From Pseudomonas azadiae (lineage in GTDB: Bacteria; Pseudomonadota; Gammaproteobacteria; Pseudomonadales; Pseudomonadaceae): a stretch of 64,000 bases of DNA. The translations under genes were made by a program, and so were the position numbers. Where the stretch lies: the NCBI RefSeq assembly GCF_019145355.1, contig NZ_JAHSTY010000001.1:2666001-2730000 (forward strand). Reading direction: 5' to 3'. Numbering within the stretch: position 1 is the first letter of the stretch; each line of letters begins with the position of its first letter. Below, in pieces: positions 1 through 8,277 of the stretch. Below the pieces are notes generated by a model, which saw nothing but the letters and a program-made list of their open reading frames with translations, was not told the origin of the DNA and did no database searches.

Positions 1-411
1 GGCAAACGCCTGTTTGTCCTTCTCACCATGGGGCGGTGGCCCACCGCCCATCTGGCCTTGCTCACGCAGGTCAGTGAACAGGTTACGCACCGCCAGCCGC
101 TCACTCATGTTCGCCGGGCTGAACTCCTTGCCGCGCGGGTCAAGCGCCGTGACGCCCTTTTTCACCAACCGGTCGGCCAAGGGCACATCGCTGCAGATCA
201 CCAACTCACCGGGCACTGCGTGCTCCACCAGGTAATCATCGGCCGCATCCGGACCGCTGGGCACCACGATCAGCTTCACACAGGCAAAACTCGGCTTGAT
301 CTGGCTTTGCCCGGCCACCAGCACCACTTCGAACTGGCGCGTAAGAGCGAATTTCACCACTTGGTCCTTGGCCGCCCGAGGGCAGGCGTCTGCATCGATC
401 CACACGCGCAT
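1..411 (-). CDS. UPF0178 / YaiI-YqxD family protein, 3' end cut by window edge
   Basis: Reading from an ATG at 411 down to base 1 gives 137 uninterrupted codons with no stop, so the C-terminus lies outside the window. The protein opens MRVWIDADACP, the usual start of the UPF0178 (DUF188, YaiI/YqxD) family, whose fold is related to PIN nucleases and whose members are about 150 residues. Further family-like stretches are VKLIVVPSGPDAADDYLV and DPRGKEFSP. The early DADA acidic motif is present. Biochemical role is unknown. The gene begins 32 bases after the stop of the iron permease gene on the same strand, so the two may be co-transcribed. Confidence 0.88.
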   Translation of the reverse strand, partial: MRVWIDADACPRAAKDQVVKFALTRQFEVVLVAGQSQIKPSFACVKLIVVPSGPDAADDYLVEHAVPGELVICSDVPLADRLVKKGVTALDPRGKEFSPANMSERLAVRNLFTDLREQGQMGGGPPPHGEKDKQAFA

Positions 412-443
412 GTTCAATCCCACCTCTGCAAGACTCCCCATAC

Positions 444-2339
444 TCAGGCGGCAATGCGCCGTTTCTCGGCCAGCCGACTACGGCCATACAGCACCACAAT
501 TGCCAGGATCGCCACCGCTTGCGCACCCAAGGAGTACGCATCGGCGTGGATGCCCAGCCAGTCGAAGTCAAAGAACGCCACCGGCCGCGTGCCGAAGATG
601 CCGGCTTCCTGCAACGCCTTCACACCATGCCCGGCAAAGACCACCGACAGCGCGCACAGCAGCGCCGCGTTGATCCCGAAGAATAGCGCCAATGGCAGCT
701 TCGCCGAACCGCGCAGGATCACCCACGCCAGGCCCACCAGCAGCACCAACGCCGTGGCGCCACCCGCCAGTACCGCGTTGTGCCCGGCAGGGCCGGCTTG
801 CAGCCACAGCGTTTCATAGAACAGGATCACCTCAAACAGCTCACGATAGACCGAGAAGAATGCCAGCATCGCAAAGCCGAAACGCCCGCCGCCGCCCACC
901 AGGCTGCTCTTGATGTAATCCTGCCAGGCAGCTGCGTGGCGTCGGTCGTGCATCCATACGCCAAGCCACAGCACCATCACGCTGGCGAACAGCGCCGTGC
1001 AGCCCTCAAGCAATTCACGCTGGGCGCCGCTTACATCAATCACATACGCGGCCAACGCCCAAGTTGCCAAGCCAGCCAACAGCGCCAGGCTCCACCCTAC
1101 GTTGACGCTGCGTACCGCCGACTGCTGGCCGGTGTTACGCAGGAACGCGAGGATTGCGGCCAACACCAGAATCGCTTCCAGGCCTTCGCGCAGCAGGATC
1201 AACAACCCGGAGATGTAGCTCAGCGACCAGCTCAGGCCGTCACTGCCCAACAAGCCGGCAGATTCGCTGAGCTTGCCCTTGGCCACGTCGAGGCGTTGTT
1301 GCACCTGCTCCACCGGCAAACCGTCCTGCAATGACTGCCGATAAGCCATCAGCGCCTTCTCGGTGTCCTTGCGCACGTTGGCGTCGACGTTATCCAGGGA
1401 GCTTTCCACCAGTTCGAAACCTTCCAGGTACGCGGCCACCGACAAGTCGTAGGCCTGCTCGTGATCACCCTTCTGGAATGCAGCCAGGCTCTTGTCCAGC
1501 GTAGTGGCAGTGTAGTCGAGCAACTGCGCCGGGCCGCGCTTGACCTGGGGCGGTTGCGCACGCTGGGCGCGGAACGTCGCTGCGGCGGCCGGGCCACTTG
1601 CGGCCAGCACTTCATCAGGCGTTTGGCGGGCCAGGTCGGCGAGATTGAACGGCTGCTCGCTGTGGGCGGCCGCCGGGTCGGCGGTGAAGCTGGCGATATA
1701 GGTGGCCAGGTCCCAGCGCTGACGGTCGTCCAACTGGTCGGCGAAGGACGGCATATCGGTGCCTTCAACGCCGAGGCCAAGGGTGTTGTAGATCGCGTAG
1801 AGGCTCAGACGGTCCAGGCGCCCGGCGTCGCGCAGGTTGGCGGGTGGCGGCGTCATGCCAACGCTGGCCGGGCCGTCACCCGCGCCCGATGCGCCGTGGC
1901 AAACCGAGCAATGCTGGGCGTAGAGCGGGGCGCCGCGCGTTGGATCAGGCGTGATCGCCGGGGCCTGGCTGACCTCATAGGCCACTGCCAGTTGGGCACC
2001 CAGTCGACGGGCTTGGCGAGCGACCGCCGCGCCGTCCTGATGCGCAGTTACAGCCGCTGACAGTTCATCGACACCTTTGGTCAAGGCCGCGCGTTCCGGG
2101 CGCTGTGGCAGTTCTGCCACCAAGCCCTGCAACACCCCGAGAAACTCCAGCTGTTCGCGGTATTCGGATTCATCGATAACCTTGCCCGCCTCCACCGTCT
2201 GCGGATAGTCAGCGCCAATGTAATCCAGCAGATGCAAGGCTTGTTGCGCGCCCTCCGCAGTCGCGGCGAACAGGTTGAAGCTGCACGACATCAACGCCGG
2301 CAGCAGCAGCCAGGCGAGAAAACGGGAAGGGGCAGTCAT
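444..2339 (-). CDS. Cytochrome c / FTR1 family iron permease
   Basis: This is a 631-residue protein. A signal peptide (about residues 1-26) is followed by a periplasmic region with a c-type haem motif CSVCH at 144-148 and a likely Met ligand near 196 (TDMPSF). A linker follows, then a C-terminal membrane domain with the FTR1 iron-transport motif REGLE at 384-388 and a second R-E pair at 499-500 (YRELFE). FTR1 permeases move iron across the membrane coupled to Fe(II) oxidation. The fused cytochrome c probably takes the electron, doing the work a separate EfeO/EfeB or multicopper oxidase does elsewhere. Substrate and coupling are inferred. It precedes the UPF0178 gene, and a REP pair and an inverted repeat lie upstream. 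Confidence 0.9.
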   Translation of the reverse strand: MTAPSRFLAWLLLPALMSCSFNLFAATAEGAQQALHLLDYIGADYPQTVEAGKVIDESEYREQLEFLGVLQGLVAELPQRPERAALTKGVDELSAAVTAHQDGAAVARQARRLGAQLAVAYEVSQAPAITPDPTRGAPLYAQHCSVCHGASGAGDGPASVGMTPPPANLRDAGRLDRLSLYAIYNTLGLGVEGTDMPSFADQLDDRQRWDLATYIASFTADPAAAHSEQPFNLADLARQTPDEVLAASGPAAAATFRAQRAQPPQVKRGPAQLLDYTATTLDKSLAAFQKGDHEQAYDLSVAAYLEGFELVESSLDNVDANVRKDTEKALMAYRQSLQDGLPVEQVQQRLDVAKGKLSESAGLLGSDGLSWSLSYISGLLILLREGLEAILVLAAILAFLRNTGQQSAVRSVNVGWSLALLAGLATWALAAYVIDVSGAQRELLEGCTALFASVMVLWLGVWMHDRRHAAAWQDYIKSSLVGGGGRFGFAMLAFFSVYRELFEVILFYETLWLQAGPAGHNAVLAGGATALVLLVGLAWVILRGSAKLPLALFFGINAALLCALSVVFAGHGVKALQEAGIFGTRPVAFFDFDWLGIHADAYSLGAQAVAILAIVVLYGRSRLAEKRRIAA

Positions 2340-2375
2340 GAACGAATCTCAAATGGAAATACGAAGTAACACATT

Positions 2376-2397
2376 GTCAAACCTAAAGGGGTTTGAC
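2376..2397. promoter_or_regulatory. 22-bp perfect inverted repeat upstream of iron permease gene
   Basis: GTCAAACC and GGTTTGAC form 8-bp perfect arms separated by six bases, about 37 bases before the permease start. Read on the minus strand, one arm runs into TTTGACA, a good -35-like sequence, so a repressor bound here could block a promoter. It does not look like a Fur box. The regulator is unknown. Confidence 0.4.
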
Positions 2398-2441
2398 TCA
2401 AGGCGTAAGTGATTCGTTGTTCTCGGACACGACAAAACAAC

Positions 2442-2531
2442 TGTGGGAGCGGGCTTACTCGCGAATGCAGAGTGACAGTCACCCGAGCGATTGACTGATC
2501 CACTGCATTCGCGAGCAAGCCCGCTCCCACA
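2442..2531. repeat. REP doublet (REPIN), family A
   Basis: Two copies of a REP with core GGGAGCGGGCTTGCTCGCG face each other with a loop of about 35 bases. The left copy has one change (TTACTCG instead of TTGCTCG). It lies 3' of the lysE-type gene and 5' of the iron permease gene. Such elements are mobilised in trans by REP-associated tyrosine transposases (RAYTs); none is encoded in this window. Confidence 0.9.
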
Positions 2532-2553
2532 TGTTTGATTCGGTTTAGTCAGA

Positions 2554-3186
2554 TCAAGCCGTCGCGCGATGCAAGCTGGCGAGAAAACCCGCCGCCCCCA
2601 CGAACAACCCGGCAAACGTCCGGTTCATGCGTTTCTGCTGCTTAGGCGTACGCAACAGGCGCAACACCTTCGACGCCAGCCCCGTATACCCCGCCATCAC
2701 CACCATGTCGACGCTGATCATCGTCGCACCGATGATCAGGTACTGGCTCAGCAACGGCGCCTGCGGGTTCACGAACTGCGGCAACACCGCCAGCATGAAC
2801 ACCAGCGCCTTGGGGTTACTGGCGTTGACCAGAAAACCTCGGAACATCATGGCGATCGGCTTGCCAATCGGGCGCACGGCCGCGTCGTCGGTCATATCCA
2901 TGGGCAAGGCGCGCCATTGCTTGATGGCCAGATACATCAGATACGCTACGCCAAACCACTTGATCGCATAGAACGCGGTGGACGACGTCGCCAGGATTGC
3001 ACCCAAGCCGAAAGCGACGACGGCAATCTGCATGGCCAGGCCCAGCTGCAGGCCGATGGCATTCCAGTAGCCGCGCAGGAAACCGTATTGCAGGCCGCTG
3101 GACATCGAGGCGATGGCGCCGGCGCCAGGGGAAAGGGAGATGATCCAACTGGCCAGGAAAAAGGCCAGCCACGTGTCGAGTGCCAT
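2554..3186 (-). CDS. LysE/RhtB family amino-acid exporter
   Basis: The product has 210 residues, the usual size for the RhtB branch of LysE exporters. It begins with a hydrophobic helix carrying the family signature SPGAGAIASMSSGLQYG (about residues 19-35). Helices follow around 38-65, 70-90, 120-140, 148-170 and 180-205, with the typical NASNPKALVF segment near 125. Members export amino acids such as homoserine, threonine or lysine from the cytoplasm. The substrate cannot be told from sequence. It appears to stand alone on the minus strand, with a REP pair downstream. Confidence 0.85.
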   Translation of the reverse strand: MALDTWLAFFLASWIISLSPGAGAIASMSSGLQYGFLRGYWNAIGLQLGLAMQIAVVAFGLGAILATSSTAFYAIKWFGVAYLMYLAIKQWRALPMDMTDDAAVRPIGKPIAMMFRGFLVNASNPKALVFMLAVLPQFVNPQAPLLSQYLIIGATMISVDMVVMAGYTGLASKVLRLLRTPKQQKRMNRTFAGLFVGAAGFLASLHRATA

Positions 3187-3274
3187 AACACACCTCAGGG
3201 GGAGTTAGCTGTTGTGGCCTTAAGCTAACTCCGCCGGCCGCGAGGTGGCTATAAATTTTTATGCGATCTGATTA

Positions 3275-3847
3275 CTAACGATCGCCCGGAAACACGTGGG
3301 TACCTGGCCAACGTCGCACCGAGCGCTGAAAAAACAGGCTGTTGGGCACCTGTACCATCGCACTGTCAGTGCCGGCTTCCGCCACTTCGACCAGCGTGGT
3401 GTAAAGGAGGTTGATCGCCACGACCCGCCCCTTCACACCTGGCTTATCGACAGTGTCCACCAGCTCGACGATGTCACCGAGGCGAAACGGCCCGACCGTA
3501 AAGATCAGGATGGCGCACAACAAGTTCGACAGCACCGACCACATGGCGAAAAACGCCACGGCGGCGACCGCCACGAACCCCGACAATGCCGTCCACAGTA
3601 CCGTCGCGGAAACGCCCAGCCGTCCCAGGACGAAGATCAGCGCACTGCCCATGATCAACCAGCGCAGACCACCGCGCAGCGGCATCAGCAGCTGCGGGGG
3701 GAACGGATAGCGCTCACCCAGGCGAGTCAGGCCTTTGCCGACAAAACGTTGGGCGAGGTAACCGGCCAGCAGGATCAACAGGATTTGCACGCCGATCCAT
3801 ACGGGTTCGACCCACTGCGCCGGTAACGCCAACTGCAACGCTTCCAT
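3275..3847 (-). CDS. Small MscS-type mechanosensitive channel protein
   Basis: This is a 190-residue membrane protein. Three hydrophobic helices lie near residues 15-35, 62-82 and 88-110. A pore-helix-like Gly/Ala-rich segment (ALSGFVAVAAVAFFAMWSVLSN) comes next, then a short beta domain (GPFRLGDIVELVDT) as in MscS. It is shorter than E. coli MscS (286), with only the start of the cytoplasmic cage. I place the start at the ATG at 3847, which overlaps the TGA of the ABC-F gene by one base (TGATG), a translational-coupling arrangement; an in-frame TTG one codon earlier is less likely. Its role is probably osmotic-shock relief, inferred from family. Confidence 0.8.
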   Translation of the reverse strand: MEALQLALPAQWVEPVWIGVQILLILLAGYLAQRFVGKGLTRLGERYPFPPQLLMPLRGGLRWLIMGSALIFVLGRLGVSATVLWTALSGFVAVAAVAFFAMWSVLSNLLCAILIFTVGPFRLGDIVELVDTVDKPGVKGRVVAINLLYTTLVEVAEAGTDSAMVQVPNSLFFQRSVRRWPGTHVFPGDR

Positions 3848-5757
3848 CAAGACAGCGCCTCCAGCTCCGCTTGCAAGGATTCGAGCAGTTCGAGGGCCTC
3901 CATCCAGGTTTCCTCCAATTGCCCTTCGCGCACCTTGAGCTTGGCTTGCTCAGCCAGCAAGTCGCGCAATTCGTCCTTGCGGGCGGCTTCGTAGACGGCG
4001 CTGTCACCCAGGCTGGCTTCGATACTGGCCAGGCGCTCATGCACCTTGCCCAACTCGGCTTCCAGCTTGTCCGCTTCACGCTTGTGCGGTGCCAACTGCT
4101 GACGCAGTGCAGCGGCGGCTTGACGCTGGGCTTTCTTGTCGGTCTTGTCCGGGTTGACGGGGGTGTTGCTGACCGGCGCGTTGCGTAGGCGGTAATCCGT
4201 CAGCCAACGCGCGTAGTCATCCAGGTCGCCGTCGAACTCTTCGACTTTACCGTCCGCCACCAACAGGAAATTGTCGGTGGTGCTCTTGAGCAAGTGGCGG
4301 TCGTGAGACACCACCAGTACCGCACCGCTGAATTCCTGCAGGGCCATGGTCAGCGCCAGGCGCATTTCCAGGTCCAGGTGGTTGGTCGGTTCATCGAGCA
4401 GCAGCAGGTTCGGGCGGTCCCAGGCGATCAACGCCAGGGCCAGGCGGGCTTTTTCGCCGCCGGAGAAATTCAGCACCGGCTCGTCGATTCGCGCGCCACG
4501 GAAGTCGAAACCACCGAGAAAGTCGCGCAGGGTCTGCTCGCGTTCGGTTGGCGCCAGACGCTGCAGGTGCAACAACGGGCTGGCCTTGGCGTCGAGCGAG
4601 TCCAACTGATGCTGGGCGAAGTAGCCCACCACCAGGTTTTCGCCGCGCATCAGCCGGCCGGCCAAAGGTTGCAGCTCGCCCGAGAGGTTCTTGATCAGCG
4701 TCGATTTGCCCGCGCCGTTAGGCCCGAGCAAACCGATGCGCGCGCCCGGCGTGAGCTGCAGCTTCACTTTTTCGAGGATGGTTTTATCGCCATAACCCAG
4801 GCGTGCGTCAGAAAGATCCAGCAACGGGCTGGAGATCTTCACCGACTCGCGAAAAACAAAGTCGAACGGCGAATCGACGTGGGCCGCCGAGAGCTCTTCC
4901 ATGCGCTCCAGGGCCTTGATTCGGCTCTGCGCCTGCCGGGCCTTGGTGGCCTGGGCCTTGAACCGGGCAATGTAGCTTTCCATGTGCGCACGCTGCGCCT
5001 GTTGCTTCTCGAACGCTTGCTGCTGCTGGGCCAGGCGCTCGGCACGGGCACGTTCGAACGCGGTGTAGCCGCCCCGGTAGAGGGTGATTTTCTTCTGTTC
5101 AACGTGGGCGATGTTGTCGACCACGGCGTCGAGGAAGTCCCGATCGTGGGAAATCAGCAGCAAGGTGCCCTGGTAGTTCTTGAGGAACTCTTCCAGCCAC
5201 AGGATCGCATCGAGGTCCAAGTGGTTGGTCGGTTCGTCGAGCAGCAGCAGGTCCGAAGGGCACATCAGCGCCTGGGCCAGGTTCAGGCGCATGCGCCAGC
5301 CGCCGGAGAAGTCGGCAACCGGGCGGTCCATCTGTTCGTTGGTAAAGCCAAGGCCGGCCAGCATCTTGCGGGCGCGGGCGTCGGCGGTGTAACCGTCGGC
5401 GCTGTCGAGTTCCGAATGCAGGCGTGCCTGGGCGGCGCCATCCTGGGCTTTCTCGGCCTCGGCCAGGTCGTGCTGTACCTGGCGCAGGCGCAGGTCGCCA
5501 TCGAGCACGTAGTCGATCGCGATGCGGTCCAGGGTGTCGATTTCCTGGCGCATATGGGCGATGCGCCAGTCGGCTGGCAGCAGGCAATCCCCGGAGTCTG
5601 GGGTCAGCTCACCGAGCAACAGGGCGAACAACGTGGATTTGCCGGCGCCATTGGCACCGATCAGACCGGCTTTGTGACCGGCGTGCAGGGTCAGCTCGGC
5701 GTCTTCGAGAAGACGTTGCGGGCCACGCTGTAATGTTAGGCTTTGAAGTCGGATCAT
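3847..5757 (-). CDS. ABC-F family ATPase (YheS-like)
   Basis: With start ATG at 5757 (MIRLQSLTLQ) the protein has 636 residues, the size of YheS. It has two ABC nucleotide-binding domains in tandem and no membrane segment. Domain 1 has Walker A GANGAGKST, signature FSGGWRMRL and Walker B LLLLDEPTNHLD. Domain 2 has GPNGAGKST, NFSGGEKARL and LLLLDEPTNHLD. A charged interdomain linker and a C-terminal coiled coil complete the protein. ABC-F proteins act on the ribosome, YheS in relieving particular stalled states, rather than as transporters. Longer upstream reading is not supported: no start in it has family resemblance. It overlaps the mscS-like gene. Confidence 0.9.
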   Translation of the reverse strand: MIRLQSLTLQRGPQRLLEDAELTLHAGHKAGLIGANGAGKSTLFALLLGELTPDSGDCLLPADWRIAHMRQEIDTLDRIAIDYVLDGDLRLRQVQHDLAEAEKAQDGAAQARLHSELDSADGYTADARARKMLAGLGFTNEQMDRPVADFSGGWRMRLNLAQALMCPSDLLLLDEPTNHLDLDAILWLEEFLKNYQGTLLLISHDRDFLDAVVDNIAHVEQKKITLYRGGYTAFERARAERLAQQQQAFEKQQAQRAHMESYIARFKAQATKARQAQSRIKALERMEELSAAHVDSPFDFVFRESVKISSPLLDLSDARLGYGDKTILEKVKLQLTPGARIGLLGPNGAGKSTLIKNLSGELQPLAGRLMRGENLVVGYFAQHQLDSLDAKASPLLHLQRLAPTEREQTLRDFLGGFDFRGARIDEPVLNFSGGEKARLALALIAWDRPNLLLLDEPTNHLDLEMRLALTMALQEFSGAVLVVSHDRHLLKSTTDNFLLVADGKVEEFDGDLDDYARWLTDYRLRNAPVSNTPVNPDKTDKKAQRQAAAALRQQLAPHKREADKLEAELGKVHERLASIEASLGDSAVYEAARKDELRDLLAEQAKLKVREGQLEETWMEALELLESLQAELEALS

Positions 5758-5807
5758 AATGGCGGCGGAGTCTACCAGCTTCGTTGCCCGCTGGCTTGGG
5801 TGTGAAT

Positions 5808-6275
5808 ATGTGCGCTGACCTGTGGAGCTTTTCCCTTTCGACTTATGCCCGCCCGGGCGTCGAAGCGGCTTGCCTGCGTTTGCAGGAGCAAGGTGCGGAT
5901 GTGTGCCTGTTGCTCTGTGGTGCGTGGTTGGAGCAACGCGCTGTTGCCGCGACCGCCGAGCGCATACAGGCGCTGAAACAGATCGCCGGACCTTGGCAAA
6001 CCCAAGTAATCGAGCCATTACGACAGGTGCGCAGGCAATGGCGCGAAACGGCGCAGCACGATAAGAATTTGGCGGGGTTGCGCGAGCGGGTCAAGGCCCT
6101 GGAGCTGGATGCCGAACGACAACTGCTGACGCGCCTGGAGGCACTGGCGCAGCTATGGCCGACGGATGACGCAATAACTCAGCAACCGTGGTTGGAAGGA
6201 CTGGCGGCTGAGGATGCCGCCAACCTTGACCACGACGTGCTGCAAGCGCTGCGCGTCGTGGTCACCAGCGCTTAA
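5808..6275 (+). CDS. TIGR02444 family protein
   Basis: This gives 155 residues starting MCADLWSFSLSTYARPGVEAACL, matching the conserved N-terminus of the TIGR02444 family of small, mostly helical proteins of unknown function found in pseudomonads and relatives. The W-x-F-S pair and the LLLCGAWLE stretch near residue 38 are family features. There is no signal peptide or membrane helix. An upstream in-frame ATG at 5784 is less likely because the family motif begins at 5808. It is divergent from the ABC-F gene, and its stop overlaps the stop of convergent algP within TTAA at 6272-6275. Confidence 0.8.
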   Translation: MCADLWSFSLSTYARPGVEAACLRLQEQGADVCLLLCGAWLEQRAVAATAERIQALKQIAGPWQTQVIEPLRQVRRQWRETAQHDKNLAGLRERVKALELDAERQLLTRLEALAQLWPTDDAITQQPWLEGLAAEDAANLDHDVLQALRVVVTSA

Positions 6276-7354
6276 GAGGCGCTGCTTGGGGTGGCGCTTG
6301 GCGCTGCCGGTGCAGGTGTGCTGCCGGTCGGTGCAGTTGGCGCGGTGGACGCTACCGCAGCGACAGCGGGCGTGGCGGGCTTGGCAGCCGATGGCTTTAC
6401 TGCGGCTGGTTTGGCAGCAGCAGGTTTGGCGGTTGGCTTGGCGGCCGGTTTCGCAGCGGCAGTTTTAACAACTGGCTTGGCGGCCGGTTTCGCAGCAGCA
6501 GTTTTAGCAACTGGCTTGGCGGCCGGTTTCGCAGCAGCAGTTTTAGCAACTGGCTTGGCGGCCGGTTTCGCAGCAGCAGTTTTAGCAGCTGGCTTGGCGG
6601 CCGGTTTCGCAGCAGCAGTTTTAGCAGCTGGCTTGGCGGCTGGTTTCGCAGCAGCAGTTTTAGCAGCTGGCTTGGCGGCTGGTTTCGCAGCAGCAGTTTT
6701 AGCAACTGGCTTGGCGGCTGGTTTCACAGCAGCAGTTTTAGCAGCTGGCTTGGCGGCTGGTTTCGCAGCAGCAGTTTTAGCGGCTGGCTTGGCGGCTGGT
6801 TTCACAGCGGCAGTTTTAGCAGCTGGCTTGGCGGCTGGTTTCGCAGCAACGGTTTTAGCAGTTGGCTTGGCGGCTGGTTTCGCGGCAGCCGTTGTTTTGG
6901 CAGCGGATTTGGCTACTGGTTTGGCGACAGGTTTTGCCGCTACTTTGGCAGGCGTACGAGCGCTCAATGCTTTAGATACGGCTTCCTTCACACGGCCAAC
7001 GCCCTGGGCCAATTTCAGGCTTTCCTGGGCATCTTTCTTGAGTTGGGAAATGTAGGCGCGGGTTTCAGCCTGGCGATCCTTGAGGGCGTCCAGCAGGTCC
7101 TCAAGCTCTTTGACAGCATCCTTGGCTTTGGCTTGAGCCTTGGCCTTGCCGGCGGTGGCGGCGTCTTGCAGCTTGGTGCGGGATTTGTGCAGCTTTTCTT
7201 GCGCTTTACCGCGTTGTTTTTCCAGCTTGGCGAGCAGTTTTTCTGCATCGGCCAAGGCTTGGGAACAAGCGCTTTCCAGATGTTCGAGCAAGCTGCCCGA
7301 AAGTTGTTGGAGTAAGTGCAACGGGGTATTAACAGGCTTCTGTTTGGCCGACAT
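6272..7354 (-). CDS. algP: AlgP, histone H1-like Lys/Ala/Pro-repeat regulator
   Basis: The product has 360 residues. The N-terminal ~120 form a helical, charged coiled-coil region (LEKQRGKAQEKLHKSRTKL). The C-terminal ~220 are a low-complexity array of KPAAKPxAKTAAx units, resembling the C-terminal tail of eukaryotic histone H1. In P. aeruginosa AlgP (AlgR3) binds DNA through this tail and affects algD transcription, though its requirement has been disputed. Placement beside algQ and near algR is the expected one. A strong ribosome-binding site (AGGAGGT) precedes the ATG at 7354. The repeat array makes length variation between strains likely. Confidence 0.9.
   Translation of the reverse strand: MSAKQKPVNTPLHLLQQLSGSLLEHLESACSQALADAEKLLAKLEKQRGKAQEKLHKSRTKLQDAATAGKAKAQAKAKDAVKELEDLLDALKDRQAETRAYISQLKKDAQESLKLAQGVGRVKEAVSKALSARTPAKVAAKPVAKPVAKSAAKTTAAAKPAAKPTAKTVAAKPAAKPAAKTAAVKPAAKPAAKTAAAKPAAKPAAKTAAVKPAAKPVAKTAAAKPAAKPAAKTAAAKPAAKPAAKTAAAKPAAKPAAKTAAAKPAAKPVAKTAAAKPAAKPVAKTAAAKPAAKPVVKTAAAKPAAKPTAKPAAAKPAAVKPSAAKPATPAVAAVASTAPTAPTGSTPAPAAPSATPSSAS
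6442..6890. repeat. 39-bp tandem repeat array inside algP
   Basis: A 39-bp unit recurs with the same phase about twelve times (start points 6442, 6481, 6520, 6559 and so on), each encoding 13 residues of the KPAAKPVAKTAAA type. Units at low coordinates carry GGCCGG and AGCAACTGG variants; those further on carry GGCTGG and AGCAGCTGG. This block structure suggests local duplication or conversion. The array is in frame throughout, so loss or gain of units keeps the gene open. Confidence 0.9.
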
Positions 7355-7546
7355 GGTTTACCTCCTGGCTGACGTGGGTGCGGCTCATACTAGCCCTCTG
7401 CTCTTACCGCCGCTAGGGCATGTTGACAGTATCGTTTGGCTTGCGTTGCAGCCGGCGAAAATTCTTATGGATATAACGAAAATACGCGGCACTTTTTACC
7501 CATTCACGCTGGCATAATCCGTCCCACTTTCGGCGGGAGCACACCC

Positions 7547-8224
7547 ATGTCGCGTTACGTCTTTCTTATACTTGGCTTGGCGATTTCAGCGGCCAATGCC
7601 AGTGATCAATCGCCTGCAAAGAACCGTGATCAGCACCAGCACGACCTTGCCTACAGCCTGGGTGCCAGCCTCGGTGAACGCCTGCGCCAGGAAGTCCCCG
7701 ACCTGCAGATCCAGGCCTTGATCGATGGCCTCAAGCAAGCCTATCAAGGCAAACCGCTGGCGTTGGACAACGCGCGCATCGAGCAGATTCTTGCCCAACA
7801 CGAAGCACAAAACGAAGCCGACACGCAGGTTCCTGAAAGCGAAAAAGCACTCTTGGCCGAACGGCTGTTCCTGAGCAAAGAAAAAGCCGCGAAGGGTGTG
7901 CGCGAATTGGCGGATGGCATCCTGCTCAACGAGCTTACGCCCGGCACCGGTGAAAAACCGAAGGCCAGCGACCAGGTTCAAGTGAAATATGTGGGCCGGC
8001 TGCCCGATGGGACGGTATTCGACCAGAGCACGCAGCCCCAATGGTTTCGCTTGGACAGCGTGATCAATGGGTGGAGCAGTGCATTGCAACAGATGCCGGT
8101 CGGTGCGAAATGGCGCCTGGTGATTCCATCGGCCCAGGCGTATAGCGCCGACGGTGCCGGCGAGTTGATCCCGCCCTATACACCACTGGTATTTGAGATC
8201 GAACTGCTTGGCATCCGACACTGA
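7547..8224 (+). CDS. FKBP-type peptidyl-prolyl cis-trans isomerase, exported
   Basis: The start ATG at 7547 follows GGCGGGAG and gives 225 residues with a signal peptide (MSRYVFLILGLAISAANA). An FKBP N-terminal helical domain (about residues 28-120, with DLAYSLGASLGERL) is followed by a C-terminal FKBP fold: VQVKYVGRLPDGTVFDQS, WSSALQQMPVGAKWRL and IPPYTPLVFEIELL. These enzymes isomerise proline peptide bonds and chaperone proteins in the periplasm, like FkpA/FklB/Mip. I do not assign a specific symbol. It stands between the divergent algP gene and the convergent algQ gene, and shares a bidirectional terminator with algQ. Confidence 0.88.
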   Translation: MSRYVFLILGLAISAANASDQSPAKNRDQHQHDLAYSLGASLGERLRQEVPDLQIQALIDGLKQAYQGKPLALDNARIEQILAQHEAQNEADTQVPESEKALLAERLFLSKEKAAKGVRELADGILLNELTPGTGEKPKASDQVQVKYVGRLPDGTVFDQSTQPQWFRLDSVINGWSSALQQMPVGAKWRLVIPSAQAYSADGAGELIPPYTPLVFEIELLGIRH

Positions 8225-8229
8225 CCCAT

Positions 8230-8261
8230 AAAAAAACGGCGCGCCATGCGCACCGTTTTTT
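8230..8261. terminator. Bidirectional Rho-independent terminator
   Basis: A run of A, a GC-rich stem (ACGGCGCGC / TGCGCACCGT region) and a run of T form a hairpin flanked by A and T tracts, so it can work in both directions. It lies between the convergent FKBP and algQ genes. Confidence 0.85.
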
Positions 8262-8277
8262 CTAACGCTGTCGAGGA

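Noticed and set aside
4294..5733. 479-codon plus-strand open frame opposite the ABC-F gene
   Set aside because: The minus-strand gene has all ABC motifs. The other frame is GC-rich antisense without known domains.
6291..7055. 254-codon open frame on the plus strand rich in Gly/Ala/Leu
   Set aside because: It is the complement of the algP repeat array. The frame stays open because the unit is 39 bases and has no stop on that strand. There is no family resemblance.
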